From NCBI GenBank assembly GCA_020444275.1, contig JAHLLG010000005.1:1-64000 (forward strand): a stretch of DNA of 64,000 nt. Reading direction: 5' to 3'. A program made the translations under genes and the position numbers. Below, one piece after another: positions 56,900 to 64,000 of this stretch (positions are counted from its first letter, which is position 1; every line of letters begins with the position of its first letter). Under the pieces are notes generated by a model. That model was not told the origin of the DNA, did not search any database, and saw only the letters and a list, made by a program, of their open reading frames with translations. Origin of the DNA: Bacteroidota bacterium. GTDB lineage: Bacteria > Bacteroidota > Bacteroidia > Bacteroidales > UBA12077.

Positions 56900-56918
56900 C
56901 AAAAATTTAAGTTACATC

Positions 56919-56966
56919 AGACCTGATAGTCTTTAAAATTCTAAAGACTGCCAGGTCTTTTTTTTT
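56919..56966 (+). terminator. Terminator of the S46 peptidase gene
   Basis: A long interrupted hairpin: AGACCTG (56919-56925) with CAGGTCT (56952-56958), and inside it AGTCTTTA with TAAAGACT, followed by eight T. Confidence 0.88.
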
Positions 56967-56997
56967 GCTTAACTTTAAGGTTTAATTTTAATAGCAG

Positions 56998-57471
56998 ATG
57001 GCAACAAAGATTATTATTTATACCGATGGCGCAGCAAGAGGAAACCCGGGTCCCGGGGGGTATGGTATTGTTATGAAATCGGGTCAGCATAGAAAGGAAT
57101 TATCCGAGGGATTTCGTAAAACAACCAATAACCGAATGGAGCTTCTGGCTGTGATTGTAGCTTTGGAGCAACTTAAGTTTGCGAATAGTGAGGTTGAAAT
57201 ATATACCGATTCGAAATATGTAGCCGATGCTGTCGAAAAAGGTTGGGTTTTTGACTGGGAGAAAAAGCAGTTTAAAAAAAAGAAGAACCCTGATCTTTGG
57301 ATCCGATTTTTAAAGGTATACAGAAAACATCAGGTGAAATTTCACTGGGTAAAGGGCCATGCTAATATTCCGGAAAACGAACGATGCGATCAATTGGCAG
57401 TATTAGCATCTCAAAAAACAAACCTTCTTATCGATAAGGCATACGAAAGTTCTGACGAATCACTGTTTTAA
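56998..57471 (+). CDS. rnhA: Ribonuclease HI
   Basis: A 157-aa enzyme degrading the RNA strand of RNA-DNA hybrids. The four catalytic carboxylates are D10 (IIIYTDGAARGNPGPGGYG), E48 (NNRMELL), D71 (IYTDSKYV) and D131 (NERCDQLA); the basic handle region (WEKKQFKKKKNPDLW) is present. The window thus carries both RNase H types. Confidence 0.96.
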   Translation: MATKIIIYTDGAARGNPGPGGYGIVMKSGQHRKELSEGFRKTTNNRMELLAVIVALEQLKFANSEVEIYTDSKYVADAVEKGWVFDWEKKQFKKKKNPDLWIRFLKVYRKHQVKFHWVKGHANIPENERCDQLAVLASQKTNLLIDKAYESSDESLF

Positions 57472-57545
57472 TTTTAACCAAAAATAATTTTTTTAGAAGT
57501 AAGAAAAGTATTATATTAAAAGGGCTTTTTAGCAACCGGGTGATT

Positions 57546-58637
57546 ATGGAAATTAAGAAAGAGGACATTTATAAGTTTATTACACAAAATACAACAGATA
57601 TTGTGTATACTGTTGAATTAGATTCTACGATTAAATTCTATAATAAAGCCATTGAAAAGATCTTTGAAACTTCTATTGAGGAAATTGAACGGAATCACTA
57701 TACCGAAATGATGCTTCCTAAGGATAAGGAATTTGCAAGAAAACTTCACGAAGACAGGTTAAATGGCAAAAGTTCTCTGTTTGAACATGGTTTTGAAACT
57801 CCAAATGGTAAAATTGTATACCTGGAAATATCTGCAAATCCAATCTTTAATGACAAAGGGGAAGTAATTGCTTCACTGGGTATTGCAAGAGATATTACCG
57901 AGCGTCGTAAGGCACAGGATGAGTTAAAAAATAAAAAGCACGAATTAGAAGAGATGGTGAGAATGAAAGATAAATTTCTTTCCATAATAGCACATGATTT
58001 GCGAGATCCTTTTAATATCCTGATTGGCTACTCCGATTTAATATTGGAACAATTAGAAGATTATTCACCAGAAAAATTTGAAAAACATATACAAGCCATA
58101 AATGTTTCTTCAAATAATGCATATAATCTGCTAAATAATATATTAGACTGGTCAAAAGCAGAGTCTGGTAATATCTCGTATCGACCAGAAGAGGTAAATC
58201 TTAAAAAACTCATTGGTTTTATATTAACAAGTGCAAGCACTAATGCTTTAGCTAAAAATATTACATTAAAATCTTATATTCAGGATGATTATATTGCATC
58301 TATTGATGAAAACATGATTAAAACCGTTCTACGGAACTTAATAAACAATGCTATCAAATTTTCTTTTAAGAATAGCGATGTTGTTGTAGAAGTACTCAAT
58401 GAAAAACTACAATATATTATTCATGTTATAGATACGGGCATTGGAATTAAAGAAGATGTTTTACATCAAATATTTTCGCCTGAATTTAATACATCGGAGT
58501 CGGGAACAGCAAATGAACGAGGAACAGGTTTAGGATTAAAAATCTGCAAAGAGTTTGTGAATAAATGGGGAGGAAGAATTTGGGTAGAGAGTGAACACGG
58601 AAAAGGCAGTTCCTTTTCGTTTAGCATACCAAAATAA
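57546..58637 (+). CDS. PAS-domain sensor histidine kinase (cytosolic)
   Basis: A 363-aa kinase without membrane segments. A PAS/PAC domain occupies residues about 8-128 (ending IASLGIARDITERRKAQD), then a coiled coil, the H-box FLSIIAHDLRDPFNIL, and the ATPase domain with NLINNAIKFS, DTGIGI and GTGLGLKICKEFV. The ATG at 57546 is preferred over an in-frame GTG at 57540. No response regulator adjacent; orphan kinase. Confidence 0.88.
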   Translation: MEIKKEDIYKFITQNTTDIVYTVELDSTIKFYNKAIEKIFETSIEEIERNHYTEMMLPKDKEFARKLHEDRLNGKSSLFEHGFETPNGKIVYLEISANPIFNDKGEVIASLGIARDITERRKAQDELKNKKHELEEMVRMKDKFLSIIAHDLRDPFNILIGYSDLILEQLEDYSPEKFEKHIQAINVSSNNAYNLLNNILDWSKAESGNISYRPEEVNLKKLIGFILTSASTNALAKNITLKSYIQDDYIASIDENMIKTVLRNLINNAIKFSFKNSDVVVEVLNEKLQYIIHVIDTGIGIKEDVLHQIFSPEFNTSESGTANERGTGLGLKICKEFVNKWGGRIWVESEHGKGSSFSFSIPK

Positions 58638-58708
58638 AAATTTTGCATATGGCATATTTGCATAATTTTTGATATCATTTTTAGGATTCTTTTTTTACAT
58701 TTACTACC

Positions 58709-61700
58709 ATGAAAAGGAATTTTATTACACTTTATCTGGTTTTAATTTCTTTACAAGTTTTTTCGCAATTTGGTCAAAACAAAGTTATGTACGAGCGTTT
58801 TGACTTTGAAGTTTACAACACACCGCGATTTGAAATTCATAATTATTTAAAAAACGATACCGTAATTGCAAATCTTGGGCAATTGGCTGAAAGATGGTAC
58901 TTAAGGCACTTTGCCATGTTTGGCGATTCATTACAAGACAGTCCGATAATCCTGTATAATAATACAACTGATTTCAAGCAAACTACTGTTATTTCAGGCA
59001 TTATTGGTGTAGGAACCGGTGGTGTCACCGAAGGATTAAGAAGCAGGGTGGTTATTCCCGTCATGGTTTCGAATAAGGAAACAGATCATGTATTGGGCCA
59101 TGAAATGGTGCATGTTTTTCAGTACAATTTGGTTCGCGAAAGTGACAGTTTGTCTTTTCAGTCGCTGGCAAATACGCCATTATGGATGATAGAAGGCATG
59201 GCAGAGTTTCTTTCCATAGGTTCGTCTGATAACAGAACATCCATGTGGATGCGCGATGCAGTTATTCATGATGATGTTCCGTCGATTAAAGATATGACCC
59301 GAAGACCAGGCGAATATTTTCCTTACCGTTATGGTCATGCTTTTTGGTCTTACATTACTGGTGTCTGGGGCGATAATGTACTACAACCATTGTTTTACGA
59401 ATCACTGCGATATGGATTTGATCCCGCTTTCAGAAGAGTATTAGGTTTCGATTCTGATTCCTTGTCTGTTTTATGGCAAAATTCGGTTAAAAAACACTAT
59501 CAACAGTTTTTAAAAGATACCATTGCTCCGGTTGGCGAAGTGTTATTTAATGTTGAGAACGGTGGTGAAATTAATCTGTCTCCGGTATTAAGTAATGATG
59601 GGCAATATGTTACCTTTCTTTCAAATAAGGATGTTATTAATGTAGATTTGTTATTGGCCGATACAAAATCAGGAGAAATTATTTCTAAGCTTACATCATC
59701 ATTAAGAAAATCGCATATCGATGATTTTAATTATGTTGAAGATGCCGGATCCTGGTCGCCCGATGGGACACGGTACATTATGACCACGTTTACTAAGGGA
59801 ACCAATAAATTCCTGATAGTTAATCTTGAGAAAAATAAAGTAAAATCATCAGAGGAAATTAAGGTTGAAGGGATTGATTTGTTGATGAATCCGGAATGGT
59901 CGCCCGACGGGAAAACCATATTATTTAACGGATTGGTTCGTGGTAAAAGCGATTTGTATTTATATCATCTCGAAACAGGAAAAATAGAACAATTAACCGA
60001 TGATTTGCATTCTGACTTGCAACCATCGTGGTCGAGCGATGGTAGCGAAATTGCTTTTATTTCCGATCGAGGATCAGATTCTAACCTGGAAAAAGAGGTT
60101 TATGGCACTTATAAACTTTGTGTATTGAAAAGAGATACCAAACAGCTTTTAGTGTACAATCTTTTCCCTGGTGCAAATATTTTTAGTCCTCAATATTCGC
60201 CTAGTGATTCATCTCTATACTTTTTATCTAATGCCGATGGTTTCAGAAATTTGTATCGATATCATTTGCATACAGGAGAAGTTTTTAAGCTTACTAAATT
60301 CGCTACCGGAATAAGCGGAATAACAGATCTTGCACCGGCATATAGTGTAGCTCGTGAAACAGGCGATGTTGCATACACACTATTTCGCGATGATAAATAC
60401 GAAATTTATAAAGCCAAACCCGATGATTTTTTACAGATACCGGTAGATCCGGATATAGTTGATCTTAAAGCTGAAAAATTACCTCCTGGCGAAACACGTA
60501 TAGTAAATGTTGTTGATCATAACCTGGATTTTGTAAGAACTTGGCCCGAAGATTCGTTCAGAACGCAAGAGTATGATCCGAAGTTTGAACTGGAATATAT
60601 TGGATCCGGTGGTTTTGGAGTAGCACAAAGTACGTATGGAACCTTTGCATCGGGTGGAGTTAGTATGCTTTTTAGCGATATGCTTAAGTATCATCAGGTA
60701 TATACCATGTTAAATATTAATGGTGAAGTTTACGATTTTGGCGGACAGTTGGCATACATTAATTCTAAAAAACGCATTACCTGGGGTGGATCATTTTCGC
60801 ATTTTCCTTACAGAACAATGTACCTTAACTTTTTTAAAGATACAGCATCAGGTTACGATGTTGTAAATTATAGCTTAATCAGAATATTTGAAGAGAGTCT
60901 TTCCTTGTTTTCACAATATCCATTGTCGACAAAACTTCGATTCGAAGGTGGTTTTTCATATTCGCGATACAGTTACCGTATCGATAGTTTAAATTACTAC
61001 TATTATCCTAACCAATATCCGTATGGTTATGCTGGTCAAAATAAGGAACGTGCAAATGTAGAACCTCCGGCATTTAATGTAGGAAGTGCCTACCTGGCAT
61101 TTGTGGGCGACAACTCAAGTTTTGGAATAACATCCCCTATGATGGGATATCGCTATCGATTTCAGGTTGGTAAAATGTTTGATGAGTATGATATCTATAA
61201 TCTTTCGTTGGATGTTCGAAAATATTTCTTTTTAAAGCCCGTGAGTTTGGCCTTCAGGGCAATGCATTATGGTCGTTATGGCAAAGATGCCAACAAGCTG
61301 TATCCAATCTATCTCGGAAGTGAATATTTAATACATGGTTATAATTTTAATGCCTTTTATAGGGCAGAGGATTCATATACCGGAGGAGAGTACCTCAGTT
61401 CAAGCAATATTGCGGGGAGCAAAATTGTGGTGTTTAATTCAGAGTTAAGATTTCCATTTACAGGAGTAAAACGATTCTCTTTAATTAAATCCGGGTATTT
61501 CTATTCCGATATTGTACTCTTTTTCGATGCAGGTGTTTCGTGGAAAAAAGATCGGTTCCCCTGGCGCGAATCCAGTGATGTTCGATTCTACTGGAACCCT
61601 GACCCTGAATATTATACCCCTATTTATAGTTTAGGAGCTTCGTTGCGAATTAACTTATTTGGTTTTGCCATTCTCGAGCCCTACATTGCAATTCCATTTC

Positions 61701-61756
61701 AGTTAGAGGATGCAGGTTATTCTACCGGGTTCTTTATTAGCGGAGGAGGTTGGTAG
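58709..61756 (+). CDS. Peptidase-MA-like metalloprotease with TolB-type propeller and C-terminal barrel
   Basis: A 1015-aa exported protein with a signal peptide ending near LQVFSQ. The first part (to about 270) is a gluzincin-like metallopeptidase: HEMVH at 131-135 and the third ligand Glu162 in WMIEGMAEF. Next is a beta-propeller of WD40/PD40-type repeats (about 285-560; SWSPDGTRYIM, EWSPDGKTILFN, SWSSDGSEIAFIS). The last 380 residues are aromatic, beta-rich strands, likely an outer-membrane barrel (Omp85/surface-antigen-like). The three together suggest a barrel-anchored surface protease. Function unknown. Confidence 0.8.
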   Translation: MKRNFITLYLVLISLQVFSQFGQNKVMYERFDFEVYNTPRFEIHNYLKNDTVIANLGQLAERWYLRHFAMFGDSLQDSPIILYNNTTDFKQTTVISGIIGVGTGGVTEGLRSRVVIPVMVSNKETDHVLGHEMVHVFQYNLVRESDSLSFQSLANTPLWMIEGMAEFLSIGSSDNRTSMWMRDAVIHDDVPSIKDMTRRPGEYFPYRYGHAFWSYITGVWGDNVLQPLFYESLRYGFDPAFRRVLGFDSDSLSVLWQNSVKKHYQQFLKDTIAPVGEVLFNVENGGEINLSPVLSNDGQYVTFLSNKDVINVDLLLADTKSGEIISKLTSSLRKSHIDDFNYVEDAGSWSPDGTRYIMTTFTKGTNKFLIVNLEKNKVKSSEEIKVEGIDLLMNPEWSPDGKTILFNGLVRGKSDLYLYHLETGKIEQLTDDLHSDLQPSWSSDGSEIAFISDRGSDSNLEKEVYGTYKLCVLKRDTKQLLVYNLFPGANIFSPQYSPSDSSLYFLSNADGFRNLYRYHLHTGEVFKLTKFATGISGITDLAPAYSVARETGDVAYTLFRDDKYEIYKAKPDDFLQIPVDPDIVDLKAEKLPPGETRIVNVVDHNLDFVRTWPEDSFRTQEYDPKFELEYIGSGGFGVAQSTYGTFASGGVSMLFSDMLKYHQVYTMLNINGEVYDFGGQLAYINSKKRITWGGSFSHFPYRTMYLNFFKDTASGYDVVNYSLIRIFEESLSLFSQYPLSTKLRFEGGFSYSRYSYRIDSLNYYYYPNQYPYGYAGQNKERANVEPPAFNVGSAYLAFVGDNSSFGITSPMMGYRYRFQVGKMFDEYDIYNLSLDVRKYFFLKPVSLAFRAMHYGRYGKDANKLYPIYLGSEYLIHGYNFNAFYRAEDSYTGGEYLSSSNIAGSKIVVFNSELRFPFTGVKRFSLIKSGYFYSDIVLFFDAGVSWKKDRFPWRESSDVRFYWNPDPEYYTPIYSLGASLRINLFGFAILEPYIAIPFQLEDAGYSTGFFISGGGW

Positions 61757-61913
61757 AGAATAGTTTATTCGTTGTACTTTTAGATTTCTTAGTTTTTAAT
61801 TAAAAAAATAAATTATTCTGAGTATTCGTAAATCAGTTTTTATACAAATCTTGTTGCGATATTAAACAACAATAATAGAAAACTGTTACGTTAACTGATC
61901 TCTGCCCACTTTT

Positions 61914-62147
61914 CTAATCTACCTCTTCAAAATCCACATAATCACCTTCATCCTTATCTATTTTTTTCCTGTCGGGATGCTTCGTTTTTATGGTAACATC
62001 ACCTTCTCTCTTTTGATTGTAATTTTGTTGTTGATTTTCGAAGTTATTTCGCATCTTGCTGGCATATGAACGAAACAGAAAGCGTGTAACTACACGAATA
62101 ATGAAATATATTACCAGTAATATTAAAAGAAATCTAACCAAAACCAT
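61914..62147 (-). CDS. DUF4834 family small membrane protein
   Basis: A 77-aa protein starting MVLVRFLLILLVIYFIIR: one membrane helix near the N-terminus, then a charged tail (KTKHPDRKKIDKDEGDYVDF). It fits DUF4834, found in Bacteroidota and of unknown function. Start is ATG at 62147; a longer in-frame reading to 62210 only adds a basic segment. It diverges from trpS. Confidence 0.75.
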   Translation of the reverse strand: MVLVRFLLILLVIYFIIRVVTRFLFRSYASKMRNNFENQQQNYNQKREGDVTIKTKHPDRKKIDKDEGDYVDFEEVD

Positions 62148-62242
62148 TGTATTTTTTTTACTTCTGTTAAAGGGTTTACTTTTATTTAATCGGTATGTGT
62201 ATAAAAGCAAATCAAGAAGCCTAATTATTAATAAACATTTTT

Positions 62243-62250
62243 TACTTTTG
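62243..62250 (+). promoter_or_regulatory. Bacteroidota -7 element of trpS
   Basis: TACTTTTG is an exact TAnnTTTG match 34 nt before the trpS ATG; no -33 TTTG at standard spacing. Confidence 0.45.
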
Positions 62251-62284
62251 CAAAAATACTATAATCAATCAACAAAATAAAACT

Positions 62285-63274
62285 ATGGAAACGGTTGTTA
62301 GTGGAATAAGGCCTACAGGGAATCTTCATTTGGGAAATTACTTTGGAGCAATGAAGAATTTTTTAAAAATGCAACAAGAAAATAATTGCTATTTTTTTAT
62401 TGCAGATTATCATTCATTAACAACTCATCCTACACCTGCCGATTTGCACGGTAGCGTTAAACAGGTTTTAGCAGAATACCTGGCATGTGGACTGGACCCT
62501 GAAATTGCTACGATTTATTTGCAAAGTGATGTACCGGAAGTTACCGAACTTTACTTACTGTTAAATATGAATGCATACATCGGAGAGCTTGAGCGTACTA
62601 CATCCTTTAAAGATAAAGTAAGAAAGCAACCCGAAAATGTAAATGCCGGATTGTTAACGTATCCTGTTTTAATGGCTGCCGATATTATTATTCATAATGC
62701 AGCAAAGGTTCCGGTAGGAAAAGATCAGGAGCAAAATCTTGAAATGGCCCGAAAGTTTGCACGTCGTTTTAATAATATTTACAAGGTTGATTATTTTAGA
62801 GAGCCGCAACCATACAACTTTGGGGAGGCTTTAATTAAAATTCCAGGACTTGATGGTACCGGCAAAATGGGGAAATCGGAAGGTAACGGTATTTTCTTAG
62901 TCGATAACGAAAAACAAATTAAGAAAAAGGTGATGCGTGCGGTTACAGATAGCGGACCAACAGAAATGAACGCTGAAATGCCTGAGCCCATTCAGAATTT
63001 GTTTACTTTAATGAATGTGGTTTCTGAACAAAGCACTATTGATTTCTTTAAAGAAAAATATGCTAAATGTGAAATCCGATACGGCGATTTAAAGAAACAG
63101 CTGGCAGAAGACATTAATATGTTTGTAGCTCCAATAAGAGAGAAAATTAATGATATTAAAGCCAACGATGATTATCTTCGAAAAGTAGCTAAAGAGGGTG
63201 CAGAGAAAGCTCGCGAAAGTGCAATAAAAACTGTAAAAGAGGTTCGAGAGATTATTGGGTTTAAGCCGTTCTAA
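62285..63274 (+). CDS. trpS: Tryptophanyl-tRNA synthetase
   Basis: A 329-aa class I synthetase charging tRNA-Trp. HIGH reads HLGN at residues 15-18 in RPTGNLHLGNYFGA; KMSKS reads KMGKSEGN; VGKDQEQNLEMAR is the conserved tryptophan-site segment. Complete, with its own terminator. No leader peptide or T-box is visible upstream. Confidence 0.96.
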   Translation: METVVSGIRPTGNLHLGNYFGAMKNFLKMQQENNCYFFIADYHSLTTHPTPADLHGSVKQVLAEYLACGLDPEIATIYLQSDVPEVTELYLLLNMNAYIGELERTTSFKDKVRKQPENVNAGLLTYPVLMAADIIIHNAAKVPVGKDQEQNLEMARKFARRFNNIYKVDYFREPQPYNFGEALIKIPGLDGTGKMGKSEGNGIFLVDNEKQIKKKVMRAVTDSGPTEMNAEMPEPIQNLFTLMNVVSEQSTIDFFKEKYAKCEIRYGDLKKQLAEDINMFVAPIREKINDIKANDDYLRKVAKEGAEKARESAIKTVKEVREIIGFKPF

Positions 63275-63299
63275 ATTTCTTCAACAATTTAATATAAAT

Positions 63300-63336
63300 A
63301 CATCCGAAGTTTCAAATACTTTGGATGTTTCTTTTT
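63300..63336 (+). terminator. Terminator of trpS
   Basis: ACATCCGAAGT (63300-63310), loop TTCAAAT and ACTTTGGATGT (63318-63328) form an 11-bp stem with one G-T pair, followed by TTCTTTTT. Confidence 0.88.
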
Positions 63337-63349
63337 ATAGATTCTTTGC

Positions 63350-64000
63350 TTAAATAAAAAGTAACAAACTTACAGCCATTACCATCATTCCCAGTACCAG
63401 GCCATAAATTGAAAGGTGATGTTCGCCATATTCTCGTGCAGCTGGTAAAAGCTCATCAATTGAGATAAATACCATGATGCCTGCAACACCGGCAAATAAA
63501 ATACCGAATATCGTATCGCTCATAAATGGCATTAAGATGAGGTAACCTATCAGTGCTCCAACAGGTTCTGCCAGTCCGGATAAGAAGGAGTTCCAGAATG
63601 CTTTTTTCCTGCTTCCTGTTGCATAGTAAATTGGAACCGAAACTGCAATTCCTTCAGGAATATTATGAATGGAGATGGCCACAGCAATGGCTATACCTAA
63701 ACTTGGGTCGGTAAGAGCAGCCGTAAAGGTAGCCAGTCCTTCAGGAAAGTTGTGAATTGCAATGGCTAATGCAGTGAACATACCCATTTTCATAAGTTTT
63801 TTATTTTTGTGAGCTGTTTTAGCTGCTTCGTCCATTTCTTCAACCATTCTAATTTCATGAGGGTTCTCAACAGAAGGGATCAATTTATCGATAAGTGCAA
63901 TGAAAAATATGCCACCAAAAAAAGAAGCAACAGTAATCCATGATCCCATTTTTTCACCTAACTCGGCAACTAGAGAATCTTTAGCTTTAAAAAAGATTTC
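63350..64000 (-). CDS. zupT: ZIP-family metal transporter, 5' end outside window
   Basis: The visible 216 residues (199 from an internal Met at 63949 plus 17 in-frame codons up to the edge, reading [17 protein letters not shown]) match the ZupT divalent-metal importer from about residue 50 on. The metal-site helices are present: [16 protein letters not shown] and [16 protein letters not shown], then [12 protein letters not shown]. The N-terminal helix or helices lie beyond position 64000. It imports zinc and possibly other divalent metals. Confidence 0.9.
   Translation of the reverse strand, partial: EIFFKAKDSLVAELGEKMGSWITVASFFGGIFFIALIDKLIPSVENPHEIRMVEEMDEAAKTAHKNKKLMKMGMFTALAIAIHNFPEGLATFTAALTDPSLGIAIAVAISIHNIPEGIAVSVPIYYATGSRKKAFWNSFLSGLAEPVGALIGYLILMPFMSDTIFGILFAGVAGIMVFISIDELLPAAREYGEHHLSIYGLVLGMMVMAVSLLLFI

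Noticed and set aside
62211-62284. Possible T-box or Trp leader before trpS
   Set aside because: The spacer is only 74 nt, has no terminator and no Trp codon run; a plain -7 promoter element explains it.

Overview
The window looks like a chromosomal segment of a Bacteroidota bacterium, most likely an environmental member of the Bacteroidales/Marinilabiliales side of the phylum. The evidence is low GC, type IX secretion and gliding genes (porX, a sprE/porW-type lipoprotein, gldH), a TonB receptor paired with a lipoprotein, FISUMP domains, DUF4834 and DUF5683-type proteins, almost no Shine-Dalgarno sequences, and many start sites preceded by the Bacteroidota -7 element TAnnTTTG. I place it no lower than the phylum with confidence. 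No transposase, integrase, phage gene or CRISPR array was seen.

Layout. 0-9.5 kb: a cut tRNA, folB, glnS, then a leftward run tdh-gltX-tatD-tcdA-cysE-cysK, with a second, unrelated type of threonine dehydrogenase diverging from tdh. 9.5-18.3 kb: B12-dependent ribonucleotide reductase, an NPP-type phosphodiesterase lipoprotein, and a TonB receptor with its partner lipoprotein. 18.5-24.3 kb: Kdo transferase, a large unnamed outer-membrane protein, and an acyltransferase. 24.3-34.9 kb: ald, tsaE, porX, sprE/porW, a TPR histidine kinase, a NifU-like protein, Mrp, and a LytTR regulator. 35-39.4 kb: a small ExbB-like membrane protein, then holB-ricT-gldH-trmB-atl leftward. 39.6-49.5 kb: two phosphoglycerate kinase (PGK) genes, one a double-length tandem fusion and one strongly divergent, flanking a leftward operon for a secreted caspase and surface lipoprotein; a phosphohexomutase follows. 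49.5-64 kb: polysaccharide genes, RNases HI and HII, rlmN, an S46 dipeptidyl-peptidase, a histidine kinase, a peptidase-propeller-barrel protein, trpS and a cut zupT.

The most interesting regulatory element lies between tcdA and cysE (4160-4292, minus strand). A 23-codon leader ORF has four consecutive Cys codons. It is followed by an intrinsic terminator whose 5' arm can pair instead with a near-copy of the 3' arm located inside the leader ORF. This is the layout of ribosome-mediated transcription attenuation, placed directly before the two cysteine biosynthesis genes. The most unusual protein feature is the concentration of three PGK domains in about 8.4 kb: two fused head to tail in one polypeptide with catalytic residues kept, and one divergent with key residues replaced.

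All calls come from reading the sequence and from memory of protein families. No database search was run.
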